Source: Diplonema papillatum (lineage: Eukaryota > Euglenozoa > Diplonemea > Diplonemida > Diplonemidae). From it: a stretch of DNA of 64,000 nucleotides. This document shows positions 11,755-21,418 of this stretch, piece after piece (the first letter of the stretch is position 1; each line of letters begins with the position of its first letter). Below the pieces are notes generated by a model, which was not told the origin of the DNA, did no database searches, and saw nothing but the letters and a program-made list of their open reading frames with translations. The stretch lies in NCBI GenBank assembly GCA_030068145.1, contig JAPJBO010000592.1:79942-143941 (forward strand), written 5' to 3'. A program made the position numbers and the translations under genes.

Positions 11755-12680
11755 TCAGCGCATTGGGTGTCTGCGGTGGGCGCTGCACGTCATGCGATGT
11801 CCCCCTGCGGCATACCCCGGGCTCATGCGGGCGAATCGGTTGCTGAGTAGCAGGTGCGTCACCCACCGCGACTGGGACACGGTTGTGAAGATCCCGCGGG
11901 AGCTGCTGGCGGAGCTGAAAAATGGCGAGCGCTGGATGGGAGACGCTTCTCCCCGAAAGGTCAGGCACCCAGCGCGGCGAGTACACGTCTGGACGGATGC
12001 GTCCGATCAAGGCGGAGGTGTGGTCGTCCTGGATCCGGGGCGAAGAACGATCCTCGCACGCGAGCGGTGGAGGTGGAAAGACAGATTGGCGAGCCTGGCT
12101 CCGCCAACGCCCATAAGGCGACGCGAGTTGGTGGCAGCGATTCTGGGGGTTCTTCTGGCTAGGAGCGTGACCACAGGATGGGTAGCGTTCGACGCTTTTC
12201 ACGATAACAGCACAGCGGAGAGCCGTCACAGAAAGCTTGCGTCCCCCCATCCGGCGGAAAACCGGCTCCTTGTGGAAATGCAGGAGCGCCTGCGAGGAGC
12301 GGACGTAGCAACTCACCTGGTCCCGGGAGGAAATATGGTTGCCGATCTCGATACTAGGGATTAAGAGAAAAGAGGGGGGGGAGAGGGGCGCGGCGTTTCT
12401 TCTTGAATAATGCCCAGTGTCCTTCCGCATGGAGGCACACGGAAGAGCTCCCCCGCAAGGGTGCTTACCCCCGCGAGTAAAAGGGTGCTTCTTTCCAGGG
12501 CAGGTATTCTCATCTTGCAAGGTGGCCGGTGCTTCCTCACGGGCCCCGACGCACGCCTGCGTCCTCTCCATCCAACCCTCTGTTTTTTTTCTTTCTCTGT
12601 ATCTCCAAGTTTCTCCCCTCGTGCTGGCACCGCGAAGCGAGGTCCGTCGCTGCTAGCGGGCCTAGAGAAGGGAAATAAAA
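11755..12680 (+). mobile_element. 5'-truncated retroelement with RNase H domain
   Basis: A 926-bp insertion is bracketed by the perfect 52-bp duplication. It holds an RNase H reading frame and a 3' UTR ending GGGAAATAAAA. The last 270 bp occur again at 14034-14302, which fixes the 3' end. The A-rich end and long duplication suggest target-primed insertion. Confidence 0.8.
11792..12364 (+). pseudogene. RNase H domain of a retroelement polyprotein, N-terminally truncated
   Basis: The frame carries the four acidic landmarks of a retroelement RNase H, which removes template RNA during reverse transcription: VWTDASDQGGG (first Asp), IRRRELVAAILG (Glu), FHDNSTAESRHRK (second Asp) and VPGGNMVADLDTRD (last Asp). 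This order and the final N.VAD.(L)..R motif match RNase H domains that follow the reverse transcriptase in LTR, DIRS and similar elements. The upstream polymerase is missing because the copy starts inside the connection region. The stop at 12362-12364 is followed by the conserved 3' UTR. Whether this RNase H belongs to the lineage with the Cys-rich C-terminus is unknown. Confidence 0.7.
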
Positions 12681-12732
12681 TTGAACGGGAAAAACACGCA
12701 GTCTTTTATCCCCGAGGTTTTATTATCCTGCA
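12681..12732. repeat. Right 52-bp target-site duplication
   Basis: Exact direct repeat of 11703-11754. Confidence 0.85.
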
Positions 12733-12839
12733 ATCGAACCAGGTTGTAATACCTAAGCACATACACACCTTCTCCGGTAGCTCCCGGCTCAGCCGACTCT
12801 CGCGGCCTTCTTAAAAGGTCCCTCCCTCCCTCCCAGCTC

Positions 12840-13580
12840 GGCTGAGGAGAGCGCGTGTTAGCGGTTTTTTTTGCGCCAGCATTGCGTACGGTCTTCGTTC
12901 CCGACTCCCAGCGGGGTAAGCGGGCCTACTATTCCCTCCGCGTCTTTGAGGGCTCCCAGCAGAGGAGAGCGTTTTAGCGTAGCGTACGGCATTTCCTCCG
13001 CGCTAGGAGGGCTCCCCTGCGGGGGAGGCGGGCATGCGAACTGGGGTTTTTCCTCCCTCCGCGTCTGAGGGCTCCTCGTAGAGGAGAGCGTCTGGCGTTG
13101 CGTGCGGCATTCTTCCCTCCGCGCTCGGAGGGCTCCTCGCAGAGGAAAGCGTTTTAGCGTAGCGTACGACATCTTCCCTCCGCATAATGAGGGCTCCCCA
13201 CGGGGGAGGCGGGCATGCGTACGGGGTTTTCCACCCTCCGTGTGAGGGCTCCTCGCAGAGGAGAGCGTCTGGCGTTGCGTACGGCATCTTCCCTCCGCGC
13301 AAGGAGGGCTCCCCGGCGGGGGAGGCGGGCATGCGAACTGGTGTTTCTCCTCCCTCCGCGTCTGAGGGCTCCTCGTAGAGGAGAGCGTCTAGCGTTGCGT
13401 ACAGCATCTTACCTCCGCGCAAGGAGGGCTCCCCAGCGGGGGTGGCGGGCATGCGTACTGGGTGTTTTCCTCCTCCGCGTATGAGGCTCCTTGCAGAGGA
13501 GAGCGTCTAGCGTTGCGTGAATCGTCTTCCATCCGCGCAATAAGGGCTCCCTAGCGGGGGAGCCGGGCTATGCTGATTTT
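12840..13580. repeat. Tandem repeat, unit about 119 bp
   Basis: About six imperfect units alternate two half-motifs: GAGGGCTCCTCGCAGAGGAG and GAGGGCTCCCC(A/G)GCGGGGGAGGCGGGCATGCG. The minus strand stays open through several units (13452 to 13003, another frame to 12858), giving a repeating roughly 40-residue peptide around PAGEPSLRGGKM. The unit length is close to a multiple of three, which alone can keep a frame open. Degenerate units go on to about 13930, and a related pair of half-units lies at 39160-39265. Confidence 0.75.
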
Positions 13581-14033
13581 CCTCCCTCCTTGTCTGACAT
13601 ATTTTCTCTGAGGGCGATATTGTTTTTGCGCACGTCTTGGTCCTACTGTATTTTCTTACTTGAGAGCTCCCCAGCGGGGGATGCGGTTACGCGCACAAGC
13701 GTTTTTCTCGTTTTTACGTCTGCGGGCAGTCTTTCTTCTCTCTCCTCTGATCCTCGCGGAGAGGACACCTCCACAAAAGAGGATAGTTGCGTGCGTTTTC
13801 CTTCGTCCCTCGGCGAAGAGGGCTCCGTAACAGAGAAGAACACTGCATCTGGCTTCTGTCCTCCGAAGAGGGCTCCCCCGCAGAGGAGAGCGTACTGGGT
13901 CTCTCTGATACTTCCACGAAGAGAGCATCATATACGTGAGGAGTGGGAGCGTGCATTACGCATTCCCTCACGGTTCTTCTGTTCGGCTTCTTACTTCCTA
14001 CATGGCGGCGCGGAAAAATCCTTGCCTTGAACC
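13581..14033. other. Degenerate continuation of the 119-bp repeat
   Basis: Scattered GAGGGCTCC...GCAGAGGAGAGCGT remnants continue to about 13930. No gene is seen. Confidence 0.5.
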
Positions 14034-14302
14034 TGCCCAGTGTCCTTCCGCATGGAGGCACACGGAAGAGCTCCCCCGCAAGGGTGCTTACCCCCGCGAG
14101 TAAAAGGGTGCTTCTTTCCAGGGCAGGTATTCTCATCTTGCAAGGTGGCCGGTGCTTCCTCACGGGCCCCGACGCGCCTGCGTCCTCTCCATCCAACCCT
14201 CTGTTTTTTTTCTTTCTCTGTATCTCCAAGTTTCTCCCCTCGTGCTGGCACCGCGAAGCGAGGTCCGTCGCTGCTAGCGGGCCTAGAGAAGGGAAATAAA
14301 AA
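14034..14302 (+). repeat. Second copy of the RNase H element 3' UTR
   Basis: Nearly identical to 12411-12680, with one 2-bp difference inside. It is a more strongly truncated insertion, and I found no clear target duplication around it. Confidence 0.75.
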
Positions 14303-14338
14303 CAGTTCAACCTAGCATGGGACGCTAAGGTCCAGCGG

Positions 14339-14734
14339 GTGGTGGAGGCCACCAGGCAGAGAACCGTGCGGCCGCCGCGGAAGACGCGGAAAGGCATGAA
14401 GGCACGTGGCACCGGATCCGGACGACCCCGGAAGCGCGTGATCTCGCAGGCTGCGCGGCGCATGCGCAAGGTTAATGCGCTGAAGTACATCGACCAACTC
14501 ATTTGTGCGGCACCGACCTGCCACGTTCAAGCTTGCTCCGACCACTGCACCCTCTGCCGACACTCGCTAGCCGTCGACGCTCATGACGGCAGCCCCATCC
14601 TGAAGTGCAAATACTGCCGACGCGTCACTGCTGCTGTGTGCGCTCGGATTGGCGCCGCTCAAGCGGCCACCTTATGTCACTCGTTCGTTTGTAAAGATTG
14701 CTCCGTTCTTCTCCCTGACTTGTTCCCGGATTAG
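14339..14734 (+). pseudogene. Cys-rich retroelement protein C-terminus
   Basis: A basic N-terminal part (RPPRKTRKGMKARGTGSGR) is followed by closely spaced Cys/His pairs: CHVQACSDHCTLCRH, CKYCRR and CHSFVCKDC. They look like two or three zinc-binding knuckles. The frame is open upstream to about 14304, directly after the RNase H element 3' UTR copy, and ends beside the (TAC)n tract. The composition suits a nucleic-acid-binding C-terminus of a retroelement protein. I recognise no named family. It could also be a short host exon. Confidence 0.4.
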
Positions 14735-14742
14735 GATGACAC

Positions 14743-14958
<216 letters not shown>

Positions 14959-15599
14959 GTTCAACCACATCGCCTCGCTCTGAAAGTAATTAGGTTGTCA
15001 TGGTTGACAGAATTCTTCAGTAGTCGGTAGTGCACTTTTTACTACTTTGACCTGTATCGCGTAGCTTTTGGGTTAGAATGCAAAAAAGATGACGATAATC
15101 TGAACTCTGGCTTCGAGGTGACGGCAAATAATTCCGGTTCAAGATCTTTGTGCGGTGAAATCAAAGCCTTCAGCGAACATCTTAACCACAGACGGACGAA
15201 CGACGCATATATGCGTCGTTTAATACAAGGTTATTCCTTCGAGCATGTCCGAAGCCAAGTACTCATGAAAAGTGGTCGTCGTTTGTTTTATTGGAAATAT
15301 ATGGCACAGGTCTTCAAATGCGACTTTCGTCGACAGTGATTTATATATGGGTCTGGGGCTCGGGGCCACCCCGAGCCAGTGCTCCCGCTAACGAAAAAGT
15401 GCGAGGAATTCCTCAAAATCTCTGGTTTGCATCTACTCGTGGCAATGATTTACCAGCACACAGTATCGAGTGGTGGTTGAATTTGAAATGGGCTGTTGCC
15501 TTCAGGAATGTGCAGTGTTTAGGTGTAATGCCCTTATATCCCACTCAAAACAAATTTGTGCCCTTGTATCCCACTTCAAACAAATTTTGTGCCCAAGAG
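14959..15599. other. Sey1 intron, no gene; retroelement tail fragment at 15065-15100
   Basis: TTGGGTTAGAATGCAAA near 15069 is the minus-strand 3' tail described at 7637. At 15528-15590 two 30-bp copies of a CCCTTRTATCCCACT...CAAATTTGTG unit stand in tandem, just before the reverse transcriptase begins. Confidence 0.5.
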
Positions 15600-16531
15600 T
15601 GGGTTTGACCGTTGACGAAGCGTATGACTACGAAGAGAAGCATGGTCACAACCACCTCACCAGGGGCTCAAAACAACAGGGTAAAAAGACCTCCAACTTC
15701 GGCAAAGGAGCGAACAACACCAACCGAAACTACACAAGAGAAGAAGTCAAAGCCCTTCTGAATTTCGTCATCGACAACGCCTCACATCGAGCAAGGCGAT
15801 ACGATTTTCAGACAGACAGGAGGCATACCGATGGGAGGTAACGCAAGTTCGGACTTAGCAAACCTTTACTGCTACAGCGCAGAGTCCGAAAACATCGACG
15901 GCCGTCTAGCACAGGGCAAACACGACGAAGCCAAAGCGTTCGTGAACACCTGGCGGTTCATCGACGACTTCTTACAATGGGACTGTAAACCCCCACCTGA
16001 AGCCTTATACCGAATGGAGTACAAAGAAACAGTCTAGAAACAACAACGGCGCGAGACGACACCGTTTTTTTAGGCATACGAATCCGCATCGAACGTCCAG
16101 AAGCACCACACCCAGCACACATACGACTCAATGTTCATCCTAAAACATACGGTACGCGCTTCACACACCACCAGACCACAGCCCCCAAGACTCAAGCAAG
16201 CGGCATCTTTAAAGGCTCGCTGATACGAGCGATGCGGCAAACCAACCATTGGCAGGACCTCCGCGTAGAGATACAGCGGAACGTCTACGCGATGCTCGAA
16301 CGAGGGCACCACCCGAGAGTCCTCTACCCCCCATGGCAAGCCTGGCTAACCGAGGAATTTCGAAGCTTACCACGACTGCACAACCAGCTGAAACCATTCC
16401 TCGGCTACAGTATCGCGCGATACAAAGCCGCGCATCGCAGAAGCCGAATTTGCCGGAAAACACCAACCTATCAACTTCAGACCAGCCGAACTACCAGTCA
16501 CGCCGGACGACCTCGCTTCTTCCTTAGATAG
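15600..16531 (+). pseudogene. Penelope-like reverse transcriptase (palm B/C motifs and thumb), frameshifted
   Basis: Three consecutive frame segments make up the domain. 15600-15820: a helix ending EEVKALLNFVIDNA, the region before motif B. 15819-16036: GGIPMGGNASSDLANLY (motif B, as in the PMGxxxAPxxANLF of Penelope-like enzymes) and WRFIDDFLQW (catalytic motif C with the Asp pair). 16067-16531: FLGIRIRIE followed by GIFKGSLIRAMRQTNHW and MLERGHHPRVL, the typical thumb region. A TAG at 16035 and a T7 run at 16065 separate the last two. The fit to the R(Y/F)IDD-containing Penelope-like group is by motif. A related, unnamed reverse transcriptase clade is possible. No GIY-YIG endonuclease is visible. 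Confidence 0.7.
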
Positions 16532-16557
16532 CAGCACCTCTACGACACACGAGCACG

Positions 16558-17982
16558 ATGAAAGTCGAAGACCGACGGCAACAAACACCAACGCACTTCA
16601 CCCTCAAACAAAGAGTAGCCAACATCGTAGCAAGCATCACCCTCGCAGCAGCAGTCGCGGCGGCCGGAGCCAAAACACTCTCAAAGCTCGCACGGTTCAC
16701 TACAACAAACTCCTGCTTCCTTCAAGCCGCGTTGAACCTAATCGCCGCCACCGACATGGCCCAACAAGTGGTTACATACAACGAATGTGCATCGCACGCG
16801 AAGGGCGATTGTACGGCAGCCGTAAGCGATTGGGTTACAGGAAGACGGACGCAAGTGACACTTCTGCATGTTTTCGCCAGCATCGACGGCCCCTTCGGGG
16901 ACGGGCAGCAGTGTGATCTCGGGGAAGTCCTTCGTGCAATCACTACAGCCCTACTGAACGAAAACGCAGCGCACCAAGCTTGTCAACAGAATCGGCAAGA
17001 CGCATTCGTCGGCCTCCAGCACAACATTACAACAACCACAACCTGCAAACAATGCAGCCACTCCAAGTCCAACTCACCGGAAACTCAAGACATTACGTAC
17101 CTTCCACCAGGCGGCAATTCGATACAGAGATGTCTGAACCTCTGGAGCACACCCCGCTTAGCCGTCGACTACAAATGTGAAGCTTGCAAACTCACCAACA
17201 CCACTTTGACAAGACCTTGCTACCAACACATCAACACAATGCTGCTTATCCAACTTCAAAGGGCACGCAAAAACGACACAACAAACCGCACCGCCATACA
17301 CGCAGACCACACCATCACACTCCCAGGACGTAACGCCCCCCTCAATCTAAGAGCGATAGCCGTACACTCCGGCCACAACAATGCAGGCCACTACGTCATC
17401 CACGCCCTCAACGAGTCTGCAGACGCAGGCCAACGATGGTCATGTTTCGACGGTGTTCGGACGCACCACACACCGGCCCCGACGTACTCCAGCAACGAGA
17501 TTTTCCTCTGCGTCTACCAGCCTCAAGACGTCCAAGTAATGGTGGTCCCCCCACCAGTCTTCTTACCATTCAACGACCACAAAACTACACCCACCTCGCC
17601 GATAACCATGTCTGCAGACGCGGGTTTAACCCAGGACCTCTTAGACGCCATACGAGGAGACGAATTATCCGCCACTCAAACTGGAACGCAGCTCGACGAG
17701 CACACCGCCGCCGACAACAGCAGAGCCACCACACCTACAAGTTTAAATACCCCGCAAAGCACCACCTCTACCACGGAACCAGAATCTAGCAGCGACGACG
17801 ACTTGCAATGCCCCTACTGCCACGCACGAACAACGGCAGCCGGACACCTTTTTAAAGGAAAGCAGGGACTGCGCGTGCACCAACGGTTCTGCAAAGAAAG
17901 ACCACCAACGGTTCAACTAGAATACACACTGCAAGGTCCCGCGAAGAAACGAGACAGATGCCCATATTGCAACAGCGACTAG
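16558..17982 (+). CDS. Ubiquitin-specific-protease-like domain with C-terminal C2HC finger, carried by a retroelement
   Basis: The 474-residue frame shows the ordered landmarks of peptidase family C19 (USP), which cleaves ubiquitin or ubiquitin-like proteins from substrates. Cys box: TTNSCFLQAALNLI (Asn51, Cys53). QQxxQDAF lies near 143-150. A zinc ribbon has CKQC at 163-166 and CEAC at 207-210. MLLIQLQRA is the strand usually read as LxxHLKRF. His box: GHNNAGHYVIHAL (His278). WSCFDG follows with Asp298. A Thr/Ser-rich linker of about 100 residues leads to CPYC...LRVHQRFC and a last CPYC. All catalytic positions are present, so activity is plausible. The ATG is uncertain because upstream frames differ. 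It sits directly behind the reverse transcriptase and on the same strand. Roles such as protecting element proteins from degradation are speculation. Confidence 0.75.
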   Translation: MKVEDRRQQTPTHFTLKQRVANIVASITLAAAVAAAGAKTLSKLARFTTTNSCFLQAALNLIAATDMAQQVVTYNECASHAKGDCTAAVSDWVTGRRTQVTLLHVFASIDGPFGDGQQCDLGEVLRAITTALLNENAAHQACQQNRQDAFVGLQHNITTTTTCKQCSHSKSNSPETQDITYLPPGGNSIQRCLNLWSTPRLAVDYKCEACKLTNTTLTRPCYQHINTMLLIQLQRARKNDTTNRTAIHADHTITLPGRNAPLNLRAIAVHSGHNNAGHYVIHALNESADAGQRWSCFDGVRTHHTPAPTYSSNEIFLCVYQPQDVQVMVVPPPVFLPFNDHKTTPTSPITMSADAGLTQDLLDAIRGDELSATQTGTQLDEHTAADNSRATTPTSLNTPQSTTSTTEPESSSDDDLQCPYCHARTTAAGHLFKGKQGLRVHQRFCKERPPTVQLEYTLQGPAKKRDRCPYCNSD

Positions 17983-18280
17983 TGGGGAAACCACTTTTCA
18001 CAAGTCTACGCCATCACGATCCCTGGTGCAAAAAGAAACACAAAGCAAAGCGACGCGCTACCTCTAAGAAACCGACGGACGAAAAACTAGATACACCACG
18101 GGTACCCAGTGTGCCCAGAGTGCCCTAACTGTGGCGAGCAACGAACAGTGCAACTACTTATCTTCTAAATTGTTTTTTTCACTACCGAGAGCGACGACGT
18201 CACGCACTTCGAAAAGCGCAACGTTCGTTTCTACCCGCAAACCTCTCTGAGCTATTCTACACTCTTCTCTACGTAGAGCC

Positions 18281-18400
18281 ATGATGCGAACAATGGACCG
18301 GTACGGTTTACAGGGCAACTCCTGCTCAACTTGTAGGACGTGGGGAGCCCAAGAGCACTCACCTATCCTGGCGAGAACTTGGTGTCGGTCACAAATTGTT
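18281..18400 (+). promoter_or_regulatory. Conserved 3' UTR block of the RT-USP family
   Basis: About 50 bp from GACCGGTACGG to GTAGGACGTGGGGAGCC match 2147-2200 and 54527-54580 at roughly 85 percent by eye, while flanking UTR is much more diverged. Such conservation in a 3' UTR suggests an RNA element needed by the reverse transcriptase, though function is inferred. Confidence 0.55.
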
Positions 18401-18484
18401 TCGAACCTGACTCGTCTAAGCGAGCAAATAAAGTGTACACGAAAGAAGCCATGCATGCCCCCCCCCCCCAACGAGCTACGAACA

Positions 18485-20831
18485 CACGGTGCACTAGTCA
18501 AGGACTTTTTTGACTTTGACTAGTGGTTTTACTAGTCAAATTTGACTAGTAAAATGACTAGTGCCACTAGTAAAAATGACTAGTGCACTAGTAAAAATGA
18601 CTAGTGCACTAGTAAAAATGACTAGTGCACTAGTAAAAATGACTAGTGATTTAGACAAAATCCACCTAACCTGGACCCAAATCCTGGGTGTTTCGAGAGT
18701 TTTCGAGGGGTTTCACGGTACTACCGTGACCACCGGTGCCCAGACACCACAAACCACCTGGGCAACCCCAGTTTTCGCGAGCGACAGGCCGAGTTGCGAG
18801 GTTTTTGGTTGGAAAGTTCCTGAGCTTGTATGGCTTAGCAAACATAGTGCAAACGACAGTGCTATCCCTACGGTGAGGTCAGAGACATGTCGTGACAGGT
18901 CTCAGACACTGGACATAATGCGGGCTTCCGACCACATTCAAACTCTGGTCCGTAGATTCGGCTTGTCGCTCATGGCGCTCCTATCGCCTTGGCATCGCAC
19001 CCGACCAGTAGTGGGTTCCCTAAAACCCACGAAGATATGAGAGATGGTCGGCAGGTCTTCTTGCCGAGCTTCCCAACATGAATGTGCAACAGGTGCTGGC
19101 TTTGTCCGCCTGCGAACTGTTTGCAGGCAAGGCTTTGTGTTGTGCACATTCCACAAATAGTTGCTCACTGCTATGTGCTCCGCTTTCAAGTGTTGGAGGC
19201 ACTCTCTCATGGAGTGCTTGGAGACTTCCTCTTTCACGCCGCCGCGGAAAACCATTCTTGTAGCCTGTGGCGCGCGCGTTGTGTGCCAGTCAACACGTCG
19301 TGGTGCTTTGTCCGGTCATTTCGAATGCCTGGAAGTCACGTTTCTTTGTCTTTTCGGGACGTGAAGACGACCATTGAGCCCACCGATCAATTGCTCAAAG
19401 CTTTCGTCGGGTGGGACACCAGCAGGTTCTGGTTTCTACTCGTCGGGTTTACGGCACGGTGAATCGCGTAGCCGGTGTACTTTTTGTGGAAACAGCTTCT
19501 TTCGCATCTTCGGTTGTTCACATACGACGATAGAAATCACCGCCTCGGAGTAGCTTGAACTCACAACGCACTGTCTATCGGGCATTGGGAGCTACTAGTA
19601 GTAAGTGCGGAAGAGCATGAGGCAGGCAAGCTGTATAACACTCCTAGTAGGCAACAAATTCCCAGAAACTCCCCGTACTCAGCCGTGGTGCTCGCCTGCC
19701 TTCATGGCACTTGCACTTTACAGAACTCAATACTCAGCCCGATTCCTGTGGGGGAAGAGTGGGGGTGGGTGGCCCACCAAAAAAGCGACCACAGTTCTCC
19801 GCAAAACACAAACCGACGAGTAATCGTGACTTATTCCTGCAGAACTGGCTTTGTTGAATGACGCTCGTGGCAGACAACTGACCCCAAGCTTTCGTCTATC
19901 GCACAGTAAGGATTCGCGTTGGGAACTGCGTTCGGAAAATCATTGGACCGGAATTTCTTTTTGGACTTTTTGGAGGTTCTGAAAGTTTTGGACTTTTCCC
20001 TGGGGTTTTCACTTTTTGGCGGTATTTTGAAGTCTGACCCAAGCAGCTTTTGCACTCGTTTCGTGTTTCCGTTACACAAATGATGGGACCGGCAGAATGT
20101 ACGAACATTTCAAAGCTTCCCGAATTCCGGGCCGAAACGCGTCCAAATTGGTTCAGGTTACCTTTAGTTTCTGTTTGTCCTTAAAACCCGTGGTGCACGA
20201 TCATGACTATGGGCATAGCCTGGGTCGCTTAGACAAGCACATGACGGGGGCGACTCATGAGATTGCCCCCGTCGCCGACCACGTGCCGGAACACGACGTC
20301 CGGGACCGGCTATACTTGATCAACTCCTTGAACGTCAGCAGCCCGCTGTCGTCGGCATCCACCGCGTCAAAAACGCGCGTGTCCGCCACTCGGCGGCCAG
20401 GACGTCGCCTTCACTCAGCGACGCTCGCTTCACTGCGAGCTCACCGAGGTCGAGTCCTTCCGCGGCATGCCGGCTTGCTCCGTAAGTCCTCACTTGGACC
20501 GGAACCTTTTTGGACTTTTGGCCCAAGTTTTGGGGGTTGGAAAAGTATTTCGACTTTTTCCCGGTCCAACATTATTCCGAACACGGTAGCAAGCGCAACG
20601 GTAGGGTACAGTTTTGCGGTGGGACCCTCTGAAATTTACAAACCAGCCCAGATTTCGGTTCGGAACAGGTGGATTTCTACGAGGACACTAGTCATCTTGA
20701 CTAGTGCACTAGTCATTTTTACTAGTGTTTTTACTAGTGCACTAGTCATTTTTACTAGTGCACTAGTCATGCTTTTTCACTAGTAAAATGACTGGTCAAA
20801 ACACCTTTTTCACTTTTACTAGTGCACCGTG
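18485..20831. mobile_element. CACTA-like DNA transposon A1 with ACTAGT subterminal arrays
   Basis: The ends are CACGGTGCACTAGTCA on the left and its complement ending GCACCGTG on the right. They are flanked by a 2-bp CA duplication (18483-18484 and 20832-20833). The empty site is preserved at 63734-63760, where GAACAGCCGCC is uninterrupted. Arrays of ACTAGT palindromes spaced by GC or AAAAATG fill 18490-18650 and 20690-20820. Short terminal repeats, a 2-bp duplication and subterminal arrays fit the CACTA/EnSpm (CMC) superfamily. The interior is a decayed relative of the transposase in the 30-kb element: 19020-19255 minus still shows a VGKLGKKTC-like finger remnant. Confidence 0.75.
20300..20376 (-). 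pseudogene. Isolated EF-hand-like segment inside element A1
   Basis: On the minus strand a short frame reads VFDAVDADDSGLLTFKELIK, a good 12-residue EF-hand loop (D-x-D-D-S-G-x-L-T-F-x-E) with flanking helices. The frame opens just after a stop, and another frame upstream continues differently. It may be a captured host exon or chance. Only one hand is visible. Confidence 0.3.
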
Positions 20832-21014
20832 CAGCCGCCTGACAAACCAGACTCACACCGCAGTCCTGTCTGCAGACACTCAGGTTCCGCGCTGATGATG
20901 GTCCGCCTTATGTGTCCGTGGCTTAAAGGACCGAAACACGGCGCAGACGGGACCAGTGCGGTGTTGAGCACATACCCATTCCAAGCACGTTCTTGCAAAC
21001 CCCCCCCCCCCCCA
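20832..21014. repeat. Dispersed about 180-bp repeat ending in a C-run
   Basis: From CAGCCGCCTGACAAACC to GCACGTTCTTGCAA plus poly-C, this matches 63746-63920 with only a few differences. A diverged partial copy lies at about 24010-24120. Element A1 inserted into this copy. Confidence 0.8.
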
Positions 21015-21149
21015 AACCCACCCAGTACGTATTAGCTTTAAAAGAACCCATTCGACGAAGGTCACCCGGAGACTCTAAAATCCCGGATTCTCAAGCGAAC
21101 TATAACTCTAAAAAGTTGTAGTTTTCTGTGCATATATCTGCAAGTTTCC

Positions 21150-21215
21150 CTAAAATTTTTTACTAGTAAATTTGCTAGTAAAAGGGTCATTTTACAAGTT
21201 TACTACTGCACCGTG
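21150..21215. repeat. Solo right end of an ACTAGT-family element
   Basis: TTTACTAGTAAATTTGCTAGT and a terminal TGCACCGTG resemble the right end of element A1, but no left partner lies nearby. Confidence 0.5.
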
Positions 21216-21418
21216 TACGACGATTTTTGGGGGGGGGACCCTCTTCGATTTTGTTTCCAGGGACCATATTGACGATTCAGAGACATTCTGAGCCATCGGA
21301 ACAAAATAGTTCTGAATCTTTTTCCCAAGTTATCCCACCCCCTCCGTCCGAAAATGGTTAATACACTTATGTACGTCTGATGCACTCTCCAAACCATGAT
21401 CTCACCAAACCGCTGCAG

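Larger units (their letters stand above)
15600..18453 (+). mobile_element. RT-USP-finger retroelement, longest copy
   Basis: A single-orientation stretch holds, in order, a Penelope-like reverse transcriptase palm and thumb, a USP-type deubiquitinase domain, a Thr/Ser-rich linker, a C2HC finger and a 3' UTR. The UTR contains a roughly 50-bp block near 18295-18345 that is also present in copies 1 and 3 (2147-2200 and 54527-54580). The 5' end seems truncated, because motif A of the reverse transcriptase is not visible. The 3' end meets a C-run (18454-18464), as in the other copies. Breaks between the reverse transcriptase pieces and before the USP frame suggest decay or sequencing slips at homopolymers. 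That all parts belong to one element is inferred from collinearity and from the shared C-terminal half in three copies. Confidence 0.7.

Noticed and set aside
13003-13560. CRISPR array
   Set aside because: The repeats are tandem with no unique spacers, and the context is eukaryotic.
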